DNA of 64,000 bases. Origin: Salinithrix halophila (GTDB taxonomy: Bacteria; Bacillota; Bacilli; Thermoactinomycetales; DSM-45169). The stretch is taken from the NCBI RefSeq assembly GCF_042650125.1, contig NZ_JBHSAP010000007.1, forward strand, positions 434,001 through 498,000, given 5' to 3'. Shown here in pieces: positions 17,782-27,362 of the stretch. A program made the translations under genes and the position numbers. Positions within the stretch are counted from its first letter, which is position 1. Each line of letters opens with the position of its first letter. The notes under the pieces are model-generated. The model had not been told where the DNA came from. It was given only the letters and a program-made list of their open reading frames with translations, and ran no database searches.

Positions 17782-19410
17782 TTATTTATCTTTGCCGTCC
17801 AGATAGGCCCACTTAAGGGTCATATCCGCCCCGATTGGATGACGGACGATTTCTTTCACATATGGCTTCTGGAGATAAGCTTTGCCCCCGTAAATAACCG
17901 GAGCGATAGCTGCATCATCCAGCAGAATCCCCTCGCTTTTCACCAATTGCTGTGTACGTTCCTTGAAATCGGGGTTTCCTTTCGCTTTCTCGACCAAGTC
18001 CTTGTATTTTTTATTATCCCAATGCCCCGTGCTGAAAACCCCACTGTCAAGGAAGAGATCGAGGAAAGTCATCGGGTCGTTGTAGTCCCCGTTCCAGGCG
18101 GTGTAATTCAGCTCAAACTCCGAATTGTCCTCCCGGTCAATCTTCTGTTTCCTAGGCTGGGGATCCACCTGAATATCGAGGCCCAAGTTCGTCTTGAGTT
18201 GCTCTTGGATGAAGACCGACGCCTGCTTGCGGTAGTCATCAAAGCTCAACAGAGTCAGCTTCGGCTTTTCGGTAAAGCCCTCTTCCTTCATTCCCTCTTT
18301 TAACAATCGTTTGGCTTCCCTCGGGTTAAACAGGTGGCCATGAGTAGCCTTCTTGCGGAAGGGTTCATTATCATTTCCGGTGATCGTCGGCGGTACGAGG
18401 GCCAGTGCAGGTTTGGATCCGTCTTTCATTAGCTTCGCCAGGGCCTCCCGATCGATGGCATAGCTGATCGCCTTCCGAATCTTGCTATTGGAAAGGAATT
18501 CGTTCTTCAGATTAAAGACGATGAACTGAGACTCGGAAACGGTCACCGGCGTGAAATCAGGGCTCTTTTTGAAGGCGTCTGCCAGCTCCGCATTCAGTTG
18601 CGTCATGTCCGTCTGTTCAGAGGTGTAGAGGTTCACACCCGTCGATATATCTTTGACGATATTCATATTGGCCGTCTCCAGTTTAACAGCCCCACGGTCC
18701 CAATAGGTGTCGCTCTTTTTCAGTTTTAAACTCTGCTCATGTTTCCACTCGACCAGGTCGAAGGGTCCATTGGTCACCATCTTGTCCGGTTCGGTGGCAT
18801 ATTTTTTCCCGTATTTTTCGACGATATCTTTCCGTTGGGGCCCGTAAACGGTGAAAGTGGTGAGCCCTTGGAAATACGGGGAAGGCTCCTCCAATTCGAC
18901 TTTCAGCGTCTTATCGTCGACTGCCTTCACACCCACCTGGTCGGCGTCTACCTTACCTTCGTTGTAGGCCTTGGCGTTTTTAATAGGAAAAAGGATAAAG
19001 CTGTATTCAGAACCGGTTTTCGGATTGAGCGTCCGCTTCCAGGAGTATTCGAAGTCCTTCGCCGTCACCGGCTTCCCATCGCTCCATTTAGCATCCCGCA
19101 AGGTGAATGTATACGTCTTTTTATCGGCGGAAACTTCAACACGCGAAGCGATGGCTTCTTCCGGTTTGTTATCTTTGTTCATCCGGAACAGGCCCTCATT
19201 GATGTTGTTTAGAACACGAAAAGAGACGGTGTCCGGCGAGATCGAAGGATCCAGCGAAGCCGGTTCCGCCGTAATGGTCATGTTCAGCTCTTGATTTTTG
19301 TCGACCCCGCCGGTGCCGCCTCCCGCTCCAGTTTTGACACCGCCACAGGCCGTCAGAACCATGCTGATCGCCAGCAGACATGATAAGGCTGCAAAAACCC
19401 GTTTTTTCAT
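17782..19410 (-). CDS. oppA: Oligopeptide-binding lipoprotein OppA
   Basis: 542-aa extracellular solute-binding protein, SBP family 5. The lipoprotein signal is KKRVFAALSCLLAISMVLTA followed by Cys22 (lipobox LTAC). The mature part has DPSISPDTVSFRVLNNINEG and the family signature YTFTLRDAKWSDGKPVTAKD; binding-cleft sequence follows. The start ATG at 19410 follows GGGGGGA; the frame to 19479 has no support. A TATAAT -10 box is visible at 19522-19527 on the minus strand, with a poor -35. It feeds peptides to OppBCDF; in Bacillus such importers also take up signalling peptides, which matters for the RRNPP pair at 45.7 kb. Confidence 0.95.
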   Translation of the reverse strand: MKKRVFAALSCLLAISMVLTACGGVKTGAGGGTGGVDKNQELNMTITAEPASLDPSISPDTVSFRVLNNINEGLFRMNKDNKPEEAIASRVEVSADKKTYTFTLRDAKWSDGKPVTAKDFEYSWKRTLNPKTGSEYSFILFPIKNAKAYNEGKVDADQVGVKAVDDKTLKVELEEPSPYFQGLTTFTVYGPQRKDIVEKYGKKYATEPDKMVTNGPFDLVEWKHEQSLKLKKSDTYWDRGAVKLETANMNIVKDISTGVNLYTSEQTDMTQLNAELADAFKKSPDFTPVTVSESQFIVFNLKNEFLSNSKIRKAISYAIDREALAKLMKDGSKPALALVPPTITGNDNEPFRKKATHGHLFNPREAKRLLKEGMKEEGFTEKPKLTLLSFDDYRKQASVFIQEQLKTNLGLDIQVDPQPRKQKIDREDNSEFELNYTAWNGDYNDPMTFLDLFLDSGVFSTGHWDNKKYKDLVEKAKGNPDFKERTQQLVKSEGILLDDAAIAPVIYGGKAYLQKPYVKEIVRHPIGADMTLKWAYLDGKDK

Positions 19411-19789
19411 TAATCTGTCCCCCCAGATTTCTTTGAATTCACCCATCCAACTCCTCTGAATATTGGAACAAAAGAGCATGACCCCGTTTTGAACCGATAG
19501 CTTATTGGATAAGCCTTGTTTATTATAAAGGAATTCCCCGCAGAAAAAAAGGATGTCGAAAAATCGAACGGTTTAAAGCATGAACGACCTTCTCCCATGG
19601 ACCTTGTCGGACAACGCTCCCTAGGCTTTGAGGCAGAAGTTGTAAAGCAACTCTATCCGACCTTGCTAACCTTCCAGAGTCAGGAAAAATAGAATGCCCC
19701 CCTGGGGTCATATATAATAGAATAGAGTCCACTTCCTGAGGGTCGGCTATAGGACAGGTCGGAACGAACAACCGGAGGTGAGGAAGTCT

Positions 19790-20149
19790 ATGTGGCGAAA
19801 ACGGATAAGCTGGATTAGCCTCTTGATCCTAGCCAGCGCAGCAGCCAGTTACCTCTGGTCGGGCGGCATGCTGGAGCACTGGATTAACGCGATGTTCATG
19901 ATTGGGCTCCTGCTGCTCGTTGTAGCGGGAGGAGTTTATGTCATCAACGGCGGATTTTTCCACGTTTTTAGTGAAGGCCTCAAACGTCTTCGAATTATCA
20001 AAGAGAAAGAGTATGGTTTTGAGGATAGCCTGAACGGCGAAACCCGGGAAGAAAGAAAAGAACGCATGGCCCGGTGGATAACAAGTGTTGCTTTCACTGT
20101 CGGCCTGGTTGATACGGCCCTCTCCTTCCTGCTTTTGTCCTTCCTCTGA
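19790..20149 (+). CDS. DUF3899 membrane protein
   Basis: 119-aa protein with three predicted helices (ISLLILASAAASYLW, NAMFMIGLLLLVVAGGVYV and SVAFTVGLVDTALSFLLLSFL) and the DUF3899 hallmark INGGFFHVFSEGLKRL between helix two and three. Function unknown. The ATG at 19790 lies 9 bases after a perfect GGAGGTGA site; the GTG at 19778 is part of that site. It is monocistronic and ends at a strong bidirectional terminator. Confidence 0.8.
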   Translation: MWRKRISWISLLILASAAASYLWSGGMLEHWINAMFMIGLLLLVVAGGVYVINGGFFHVFSEGLKRLRIIKEKEYGFEDSLNGETREERKERMARWITSVAFTVGLVDTALSFLLLSFL

Positions 20150-20162
20150 ATGAAAAAGAATG

Positions 20163-20198
20163 AAAAAAAGCCCTGCAATGCGTTGCAGGGCTTTTTTT
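20163..20198. terminator. Bidirectional terminator
   Basis: AAAAAAAGCCCTGCAA pairs perfectly with TTGCAGGGCTTTTTTT across loop TGCG. It serves the DUF3899 gene and the convergent PqqD-like gene. Confidence 0.95.
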
Positions 20199-20204
20199 CA
20201 AATG

Positions 20205-20567
20205 CTACCGGGTGGACGGCTTCATCGCGATCCAACTGTTTGTTTCTGCAATGCGAAGATATTGGACCAATCGTGGCAAAACCGGTTTCGCCTTTTCTCC
20301 GAAGACCTTCTCCAGCCCGTCGGCAATTTCCCGCACGGTGGCTTTGCCGTTGCAGTAAGTCAATACGAAACTTCCCAAGTCGTCCAGCTGGACACGGATA
20401 GCATCCGGTTGATTCAACCAACGGATGGAGAGACGCTCCAGCCAACTCGTGCGCGGAATGACCAGGATCAACCCCTCTCCGCTCCCGGTTTCCAGCCGGT
20501 ATTCCTCCTTGAGCACTGGCTTCATCGTGAGCATGTTCTCTTTTTTCTTCTTACCAAGCATCATCAT
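20205..20567 (-). CDS. PqqD-like peptide chaperone-fold protein
   Basis: 120 aa. The central part shows the PqqD winged-helix pattern: IRVQLDDLGSFVLTYCNGK, TVREIADGLEKVFGE and PRLVQYLRIAETNSWI. PqqD proteins bind precursor peptides and present them to radical-SAM enzymes. Here no precursor peptide or radical-SAM gene is nearby. It lies 12 bases after the OPT transporter gene and is very likely co-transcribed with it, ending at the shared terminator. Start is one of three consecutive ATG codons at 20561-20567. A stand-alone PqqD next to a peptide transporter is unexplained. Confidence 0.7.
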   Translation of the reverse strand: MMMLGKKKKENMLTMKPVLKEEYRLETGSGEGLILVIPRTSWLERLSIRWLNQPDAIRVQLDDLGSFVLTYCNGKATVREIADGLEKVFGEKAKPVLPRLVQYLRIAETNSWIAMKPSTR

Positions 20568-20579
20568 ACACCACCGTTA

Positions 20580-22490
20580 TCAGGATGGGTCGCGGGTTTC
20601 CGTTAATTCCGCTTTCGCGCGTTGCGCCATATACCATAGAAGCAACGTCACAGCCATGAAGACGATGAGGGAAACAAGTCCGTTATCAGTCAGAGGGTGT
20701 GCCGGAATCGGGATACCAGCCACGATTAGGATGGCGATCCCCACACCGATCAACGATTCACCCGCAATCAATCCAGAGGCAAAAAGCACGCCTGTATCAT
20801 TACGAAGTTTCCTTAGCCCCTCTTCTTTGGTGAAGAAGTCGATCAACCAACGGACCGCTCCTCCAACCATGATCGGGGCGCTTACGTGGACTGGCAGATA
20901 GACACCGACTGCCACCACCAGGGAATTCAGGCCCAAAAATTCGATGACGACAGCAATCGCCGCACCGAGGAAAATCAGATCCCATGGCAGGTCCCCCTGC
21001 ATCATGCCTTCGATGATCGTCTTCATCAAAACGGCTTTCGGGGCGAGCAGTTCCTTGGAACCAACCCCATAAGCCTCATGAAGAATCACCAAGACAAATC
21101 CGATAATTAGTCCCGAGGCGACAACCCCGATCATCATCGCGACCTGTTGTTTCCAAGGAGTTCCGCCAACGAGATACCCTGTCTTCAAGTCCTGAGAGAT
21201 ATCTCCAGCCACTGCCAGAGCTGTACAGACAACGGCCCCCACAGTAAGGGCGGCTACCATGCCATGCATCCCACCCATGCCGGTCAGCTTGAAAATGAAA
21301 GTGACAATGAGGATCGTGGCGATTGTCATCCCTGACACCGGGGAGGATGAACTGCCGACGATCCCGACGATGCGGGAGGCGACAGCGACAAACAAGAAAC
21401 CGAAAACAGCGATGGCTAGCGCCCCTACGATCCCGATATTGGTAACCGGAGTGAAAGCCAAGAGTAACACCACGGCTAGGACGCCCACCCCCACTCCTTT
21501 CAGGGGGATATCTTGTTCCGTACGCTCAAGAGCATGTCCGCTGAGTTGATTTTCCCTGGCGCTCCGAGCCGTATTTCGGATGGAGCGGATCAGGGTGGGG
21601 AGGGTTTTCACCATCGTAATCAAACCCGCGACCGCCACAGCACCGGCCCCGATATAGGTGATGTAACCCTTCCAGATACCCCAGGCGTCCAGATCAGCGA
21701 TCGGTGCCTCTGCGGGGAAGATCGCTTGATCCGTACCCGCTCCAAAAAAGCTGATCATCGGGATCAGTACGATCCAGGCGAGCAGGCCCCCTGCCAGCAT
21801 CTGGCCTGCAATCCGGGGGCCGATGATGTAACCGACACCTAGAAGTGCCGGGAACGTATCCATCCCGACCACGGCGTTTTTGAATTGGGCGATCTGCGTC
21901 TCAATCTCTGTTTTAAAGAATTTAAACCCGTCCCCCAAGGCTTTCACTACACCACCGACCAGGAAGCCACCAGCCACCAAACGGGCATTCTTCCCACCCG
22001 TTTCACCGGTCTTCAACACCTCGGCACAAGCCGTCCCCTCCGGATACGGCAGGGTTTGGTGCTCGTTGACAATCAGCAGGCGTCGGAGCGGTACCATCAT
22101 AAAGACGCCCAGAAACCCCCCCGTCAGCACGATGAAGGCGATCATCGCATGACCGGGCTCAAGATCCCACAGGAACAGAGCCGGAAGGGTAAAGACCGCC
22201 CCCGCTCCGATCGCTTCCCCGGCGGTGGTCATCGTCTGTACGATATTGTTCTCTAGGATGGACTCTCGGCGAAATATCCCCCGCAAGATTCCCATCGAGA
22301 TCACAGCAGCCGGGATCGAGGCCGAGACCGTCAGTCCGATCTTCAAACCCAAATAAGCGTTGGCAGCACCGAAAACGACCGCTAGGATGATTCCCAACAC
22401 ACACGCAATCAGGGTTAGTTCGGGCAATGACTTGTTTGAAGGTATGTAGGGGACGAACCCCGTCGCTCGGTTGTTTTTTTCCTTACTCAT
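20580..22490 (-). CDS. OPT-family oligopeptide/metal-chelate transporter
   Basis: 636-aa membrane protein with about 15 helices of the OPT family. Recognisable parts are GAANAYLGLKIGLTVSASIP, NNIVQTMTTAGEAIGAG, PYPEGTACAEVLKTG and DISQDLKTGYLVGGTP. OPT proteins use proton coupling to import small peptides or metal chelates. The ATG at 22490 (MSKEKNNRA) has AAAGGGAGAGG just upstream; an in-frame ATG at 22520 has AAAGGA. It is the first gene of a pair with the PqqD-like gene. Confidence 0.9.
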   Translation of the reverse strand: MSKEKNNRATGFVPYIPSNKSLPELTLIACVLGIILAVVFGAANAYLGLKIGLTVSASIPAAVISMGILRGIFRRESILENNIVQTMTTAGEAIGAGAVFTLPALFLWDLEPGHAMIAFIVLTGGFLGVFMMVPLRRLLIVNEHQTLPYPEGTACAEVLKTGETGGKNARLVAGGFLVGGVVKALGDGFKFFKTEIETQIAQFKNAVVGMDTFPALLGVGYIIGPRIAGQMLAGGLLAWIVLIPMISFFGAGTDQAIFPAEAPIADLDAWGIWKGYITYIGAGAVAVAGLITMVKTLPTLIRSIRNTARSARENQLSGHALERTEQDIPLKGVGVGVLAVVLLLAFTPVTNIGIVGALAIAVFGFLFVAVASRIVGIVGSSSSPVSGMTIATILIVTFIFKLTGMGGMHGMVAALTVGAVVCTALAVAGDISQDLKTGYLVGGTPWKQQVAMMIGVVASGLIIGFVLVILHEAYGVGSKELLAPKAVLMKTIIEGMMQGDLPWDLIFLGAAIAVVIEFLGLNSLVVAVGVYLPVHVSAPIMVGGAVRWLIDFFTKEEGLRKLRNDTGVLFASGLIAGESLIGVGIAILIVAGIPIPAHPLTDNGLVSLIVFMAVTLLLWYMAQRAKAELTETRDPS

Positions 22491-22846
22491 CTTCCTCTCC
22501 CTTTCTGATTGCGTTTTCATGATCCTTTTACAAGCACCTTCTCTTTCCCTACGGCTAGAGTTAGAAATGGAAGGATGGATAGGTCAGGATAATCAAGGGC
22601 CCAAATCCAATCTTTGTCCATAATATCACTATATATTTTAATAATGAATGGGGTATTTAGTAAATAAATAGAAATTTAAATGGCAGGTAAACCCTCAAAG
22701 ATTGAGAGATCCCTGCCGTCACTCGTATCTTTAACGTTCACTTCCTAGAAGTTACTTGCAGAATATGGCCCCTCCCGTATAGAAGCAGAGCTATCGGCTG
22801 TGACGATTGGACGAAGACAGATGCTCGATGGGAATTCAGTAGGGTT
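22491..22846. other. 356-base intergenic region with hairpin
   Basis: AT-rich in 22620-22680. At 22682-22717 GGCAGG and CCTGCC enclose an inner CTCAA-AGA-TTGAG hairpin; it lacks a T-run and I cannot name it. No gene seen. It contains the OPT gene's upstream region and the end of the HpaB-like gene's transcript. Confidence 0.4.
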
Positions 22847-24283
22847 CTAGTTTGAAAGATACTTCTCTATCTTGGTCAGAAGCAGTCTTTTATTACTAGA
22901 GAGATATTGAGCGGCCCGATTGCGGATCGGATCTCCGGCATAAAACCGTTCATATAGTTCATGCCGGGAAGCAAAAGGGGATCCGATCACATCCCAGGCC
23001 AATTTGAACAGCCTGACTCGTTTTTCTGCCTGGAGGTTAGCCCCTCGGAAATAGGTTTTCATCAACGGTGAGAGTGCAGATTGGAAATCTTCGATACTAG
23101 CCGGCACCTGAATGAGCCCCCCCGCCGCGATTAGCTGCAAAATTTCGATGGCCCGAGGATAATAGAAAGCCCCTAGGTTTCTCCCGGTCTCGATCGCAGA
23201 AAATCGGGGGAGGTATACCCCATCCTCTATGCTCCTCCCTTCCGATTCGGCGGCGAGGAGAATAGCATGGATGGTTTCAACTTGGCCGATCAATTCTCCT
23301 AATTTGTCTTGTACGTGAAGAAATTGAGTACAACCAATCGTATCGGCGATTTTGCATGCCAGCCCGGTGATGAATTGGAGTTTGGTTTTTAAACGGATCA
23401 ACGCCTGATGATAGGCAAGACTGGCTGAGTGCGGGTTGGTCTTCACCTCCCAGATTCCTTCCGGGCTTTCCAACAGCAACACGTGTTCCCATGGGATCAG
23501 TACCTGATCGAAAATCAACAGTGCATCCATCTCATCAAACTGGGCACTGAGAGGAAAGTCATTTTTTTCACTCAGGGGTTTCGCATAAGACTCCCGACAT
23601 ACAATGTGAAGGCCTTTCGCATCAGCAGGTACGATAAACAGATTGGCGGCGCTTTTTTGCGCCTGGTTTAGCTTCATGACGGGATATACGAGGAAGTCAT
23701 TGGTGTAAGGGGCGGCTGTCGCGATCATTTTGGCCCCACTTACATAGACACCCTCCGTGGTCTTTTTTGTAACCCTTAATAAGCCGGCTTCTTCGAAACA
23801 ACGCTCGTCGTACTGCTTGGAACGATTGATTTGGACATCCCGTTGAACAATCGTAATAAAACGATTCTGGTCCCTCGCCGTTTCATAATAGCGGGTGATT
23901 TTTTCCGAAAAATCGCGATAATGCCGGGAAAGCTGCTTCCTAGCCGCATACCATCCCGCTAGGCGGGAACGGGCATAGTCCGAGAGGCGGCTCATCATCC
24001 CATCCGTGGCTTCACTCCAGGATTCAAAGGCGGCTTTTCTTTGCTGAAGGTCAGTTGGGCCTTTCGGAACCAAAAAAGCGGTATGGACATATTCGCCTGT
24101 TTTCGGACTCGGATACCCCACTTGCTTCTGCATAACCGGATCGTCCAGCATATCGAACAAGGCCGAAATGGTTTGAAGGGTTCCCTGGAATGCTTCATGC
24201 TCATAGACCTTGATCCTTTTTCCTTTCAACCAGACAGAACGCTCATCATCCAAGCTTTTCAAATACTTCTCACTCCGTATCAA
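22847..24283 (-). CDS. 4-hydroxyphenylacetate 3-monooxygenase-type (HpaB) flavin hydroxylase
   Basis: 478 aa, oxygenase component of a two-component FADH2-dependent aromatic hydroxylase. Family features are KYLKSLDDERSVWLKGKRI at the start, a substrate-gating region with VTKKTTEGVYVSGAKMIATA, the flavin contact FDEMDALLIFDQVLIPWE, and GGLIQVPASIEDF near the end. A flavin reductase partner is not adjacent; an FMN reductase-like gene lies 9 kb away and is probably unrelated. I chose TTG at 24283 because AAGGGAGAG precedes it and the protein then begins like its family; the ATG at 24325 has no site. Substrate is uncertain: 4-hydroxyphenylacetate, another phenol or a CoA ester are possible. Confidence 0.85.
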   Translation of the reverse strand: MIRSEKYLKSLDDERSVWLKGKRIKVYEHEAFQGTLQTISALFDMLDDPVMQKQVGYPSPKTGEYVHTAFLVPKGPTDLQQRKAAFESWSEATDGMMSRLSDYARSRLAGWYAARKQLSRHYRDFSEKITRYYETARDQNRFITIVQRDVQINRSKQYDERCFEEAGLLRVTKKTTEGVYVSGAKMIATAAPYTNDFLVYPVMKLNQAQKSAANLFIVPADAKGLHIVCRESYAKPLSEKNDFPLSAQFDEMDALLIFDQVLIPWEHVLLLESPEGIWEVKTNPHSASLAYHQALIRLKTKLQFITGLACKIADTIGCTQFLHVQDKLGELIGQVETIHAILLAAESEGRSIEDGVYLPRFSAIETGRNLGAFYYPRAIEILQLIAAGGLIQVPASIEDFQSALSPLMKTYFRGANLQAEKRVRLFKLAWDVIGSPFASRHELYERFYAGDPIRNRAAQYLSSNKRLLLTKIEKYLSN

Positions 24284-24429
24284 GGAACGGCTCTCCCTTC
24301 TGCTGTCAGCTATCCATCCTAGCATCCAGTTCGAACAACGAATTGTTGAGTATGTTCATCAAGTTTATTCAGCTTTTAAATAGCTTGTGCTTGTCCTAAA
24401 CAGCAATTGGATACGTATACCAAGGCAAT

Positions 24430-24472
24430 AAAAAGCCCGGTGTTCCAACATCCGTTGGCTCACCGAGCTTTT
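24430..24472 (-). terminator. Terminator of the lut operon
   Basis: AAAAGCcCGGTG/CACCGaGCTTTT outer stem with inner CCAAC-ATCC-GTTGG hairpin, ending in a T-run on both strands. Lies 20 bases after lutC. Confidence 0.85.
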
Positions 24473-24491
24473 GATATTTGCATGATACCCC

Positions 24492-25172
24492 TTATTCTTC
24501 GCCCACGATATAGACGCGGAGGAAACCCGGGCCGTGCACGCCGATACTGAGGTCGTTCTCAATATCTGACGTTCGGCTGGGGCCGGAAATGAAATTGACA
24601 CATGCAGGAACATCCCGCTGATCCCGAATCCAGCTTAAAGCCGGTTCCATCCGAGGAACGATCCGATCCTCGGAGAGGACGACTAGACAGTGACTGGGAA
24701 GCAGACTGACACTGCGACCGCGTCCCTGTTCGTTCCACAGAAGGACTGTCCCTGAGAAAGCGAGGCCCCATTCTGCTTCAACCAGCCCGGCGTCCGCCCG
24801 CTCCGCGCGGGTGATCAACGCTTCTGCCTCCGATTTGGAATCCCACAAGGTCACTTCCGACAAATCCGCCTCGCGGATTAGAGAAGCAAGGTTTTCCTCT
24901 TCCCACAGAACAAGCTTTCTTAAGTCCTTCTCTACCAGATCCCGATGGATCTGTTCTTTCAACGCGGCACGGTCCGGGACACGAACCGCTTCGCCACCGG
25001 CGGCGGACAGGTTGTCGATGAACTGTCGGATCACGTCTTCCCGGTCATGCCCATCGTTCAGATCATCCCAAGGGTGGTTCTCCCATTCCGGAGGAGCAAC
25101 AGCCGTCGGGAGGGGACGGCCAAGGCGTTCGGAAAGCCGTGCGATAAATTGGCTCTTATCGGTATCAGTCAC
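24492..25172 (-). CDS. lutC: Lactate utilisation protein LutC
   Basis: 226-aa LUD-domain protein, third subunit of the LutABC L-lactate dehydrogenase system. Typical sequence includes EAEWGLAFSGTVLLWN, SLLPSHCLVVLSEDRIV, NFISGPSRTSDIENDL and GVHGPGFLRVYIV. The start is GTG at 25172, overlapping the lutB TGA, with AGGGAAGGGG before it. The longer open frame to 25532 is an artefact of overlap with lutB. It is the last gene before the terminator. Confidence 0.93.
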   Translation of the reverse strand: MTDTDKSQFIARLSERLGRPLPTAVAPPEWENHPWDDLNDGHDREDVIRQFIDNLSAAGGEAVRVPDRAALKEQIHRDLVEKDLRKLVLWEEENLASLIREADLSEVTLWDSKSEAEALITRAERADAGLVEAEWGLAFSGTVLLWNEQGRGRSVSLLPSHCLVVLSEDRIVPRMEPALSWIRDQRDVPACVNFISGPSRTSDIENDLSIGVHGPGFLRVYIVGEE

Positions 25173-26589
25173 CCCCTTCCCTCCCTTCTTTCTTCCACCA
25201 TTCCCGGAAGGAATGACGAGCGGGTGCCGGAAAGTCCCGGGTTTCCATCCATTCGGCGAGAGGGCCCAGCCCCTTCTTAACCATCCCCTCCTCATCGGTG
25301 AAAGGCCCGGCGGCCAGACGGCCGCCCTTGGCACCAGCAGAGAAGAGGGCAGGGTTTTCCGTCGCCAAGCCAAATCCTTTGAAGGCGAGGCGTTCTGCCC
25401 ACGGTGTCCGTTTCTCCTCCACTTCATCAGCCCGCAGGTCGAGGAGATACTCATGAAGAGGGATACGGACAGGGCAGGCATCCGTACAGGCACCGCAAAG
25501 GCTGGAGGCATAGGGGAGTTCCTCCCACTCATCGAATCCCTCCAACAAGGGGGTCAGCACGGCCCCAATCGGACCGGGATAGACACCCCCATAAGCATGT
25601 CCCCCAATCTGCCGATAGACAGGACAGACATTGATGCAAGCACCACAGCGGATGCAGTGGAGAACATCCTGATACTCCCCGCCCAAGATGTCAGAACGCC
25701 CGTTGTCCACGACGATTACATGGAGTTCCTCAGGGCCGTCCGCGTCATACTCTCGACGCGGACCTGTGATCGCCGTCACATAACTGGTGATCTTCTGCCC
25801 CGTCGCACTCCGGGTCAGCATGGTCAACAGGACATCCAGATCCGTCCAGCGGGGGGCGATCCGTTCCATTCCCATCACAACGATATGCGTTTTGGGGAGC
25901 GTGGTGGTGAGGCGGGCATTCCCCTCATTGCTGACTAGGACAACGGAACCGGATTCCGCGACACCGAAGTTGCAGCCCGTAACCCCAATATCCGCCTCCA
26001 GAAACTTCTGCCGCATCCGCTCCCGGGCAAAGCGGGTGAGAGCGGCGGTCTCTTCCGGAAGCTCCTCCCCGGCTTCCCGGCTGAATAGTTCCGCCACCTG
26101 TTTACGACTTTTATGAATCGCCGGAATGATGATGTGGGAGGGCGCTTCTTCAGCCAACTGGACGATATATTCACCCAGGTCCGATTCCACAGCCTCCAGT
26201 CCCATCTCCTCCACCACGCGGTTCAGATCCACTTCCTCGGAAACCATGGATTTGGATTTGATGATGGACTTGGCCTCTTTTTCCCGGATCACTCCGGTGA
26301 TCACATCCAGCACATCTCCGGAAGTATCTGCAAAGTGAACCTGGCCTCCCGCCTGTTCCACATGGATGGTGAACTGATCCAGGTAGTAATCTAAATTCTC
26401 GACCGTGTGACGGCGGATTTCCTCTGCCCGTAGACGCCAGTCCTCCCAGTTTTCCATCTCCGTCTCGGCAGTCGCTTTTCCCGTACGAAGCTTATTCTGT
26501 GTCTTACGTACAGCCTCCCGGAGAAAGGAATCCTCCAGCGCTTTATCCACACGTTGAGGAAATGGCGCTTTACTCTGATGAGAACTCAT
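25165..26589 (-). CDS. lutB: Iron-sulfur lactate utilisation protein LutB
   Basis: 474-aa subunit with an N-terminal LUD domain (TGCNFGVAESGSVVLVSNEG) and a C-terminal ferredoxin part holding two cluster motifs, CIRCGACINVCPVY and CGACTDACPVRIP. It passes electrons from L-lactate oxidation. Start ATG at 26589 overlaps the lutA stop by ATGA; upstream GGGGGTGG is the ribosome site. The frame open to 26802 lies inside lutA and is ignored. Confidence 0.95.
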   Translation of the reverse strand: MSSHQSKAPFPQRVDKALEDSFLREAVRKTQNKLRTGKATAETEMENWEDWRLRAEEIRRHTVENLDYYLDQFTIHVEQAGGQVHFADTSGDVLDVITGVIREKEAKSIIKSKSMVSEEVDLNRVVEEMGLEAVESDLGEYIVQLAEEAPSHIIIPAIHKSRKQVAELFSREAGEELPEETAALTRFARERMRQKFLEADIGVTGCNFGVAESGSVVLVSNEGNARLTTTLPKTHIVVMGMERIAPRWTDLDVLLTMLTRSATGQKITSYVTAITGPRREYDADGPEELHVIVVDNGRSDILGGEYQDVLHCIRCGACINVCPVYRQIGGHAYGGVYPGPIGAVLTPLLEGFDEWEELPYASSLCGACTDACPVRIPLHEYLLDLRADEVEEKRTPWAERLAFKGFGLATENPALFSAGAKGGRLAAGPFTDEEGMVKKGLGPLAEWMETRDFPAPARHSFREWWKKEGREGGD

Positions 26590-27314
26590 TCGATCCACCC
26601 CCGATCCAACACTTGGGCAACGTGAAGAATTTCCACCGGTTTTCCCTCTCGTCGAATCCTTCCCCCCAGGTGCATCAAGCAACTCATATCGGAGCCCACC
26701 AGATAATCGGCACCTGTCTCTTCGATATGGCCGATCTTCTCGTCGGCCATCGCCGTAGAGATCCCAGCCATCTTGACGGCGAAGGTCCCTCCGAATCCGC
26801 AACAGTCATCATGAAAAGGTAGCTCCTTCAATGACAGCCCCTCTACCTGGGAAAGGAGGGCGAGGGGCGGTTCAACCAGCCCCAGACCTCGGTACATATG
26901 ACAAGAGTGATGATAGGTGGCCGTCCCTTCCAAACGGGCCCGGATCGGGGTGGTCCCTTGATGTGCTGCGACAAACTCGGAAAACTCGGTACATCGGTCC
27001 GCCAAGGAACGCGCTCTTTCCTCCCACTCTTCCTCCCCGGCAAACAGTTTGGGGTAATAATGGCGGATCATCGCGGCACAGGAGCCGGAGGGGGTAATGA
27101 CAGCCTCATCATCTTCAAAGGCGCGGATCATTTGCCGAGCTGCCTTTTTTGCATCCTCTCGGTAACCGCTGTTAAAAGCGGGCTGACCACAGCATGTCTG
27201 GGCTTCCGGAAAACCGACATCGACACCCAGACGGCGAAGTACCCGCACCATACTGATTCCGACTTCCGGGAAAAAGACATCCGACAAACACGTGATAAAC
27301 AGACCGACTTGCAC
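26586..27314 (-). CDS. lutA: Iron-sulfur lactate utilisation protein LutA
   Basis: 242-aa protein of the CCG-domain family with two cysteine-rich motifs, TCCGQPAFNSGY and DCCGFGGTFAVK, which bind Fe-S clusters in heterodisulfide-reductase-like subunits. The start is GTG at 27314, 8 bases after AAAGGAG, giving MQVGLFITCLSD exactly as LutA proteins begin; the ORF start at 27335 adds seven codons without a site. It follows lutR by 48 bases that contain a GC-rich hairpin (CACCGGGC/GCCCGGTG), possibly a weak attenuator. Confidence 0.95.
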   Translation of the reverse strand: MQVGLFITCLSDVFFPEVGISMVRVLRRLGVDVGFPEAQTCCGQPAFNSGYREDAKKAARQMIRAFEDDEAVITPSGSCAAMIRHYYPKLFAGEEEWEERARSLADRCTEFSEFVAAHQGTTPIRARLEGTATYHHSCHMYRGLGLVEPPLALLSQVEGLSLKELPFHDDCCGFGGTFAVKMAGISTAMADEKIGHIEETGADYLVGSDMSCLMHLGGRIRREGKPVEILHVAQVLDRGWIE

Positions 27315-27362
27315 GAAATAAGCTCCTTTCCGCACCGGGCGGATGGAGCCCGTGCCCGGTGT

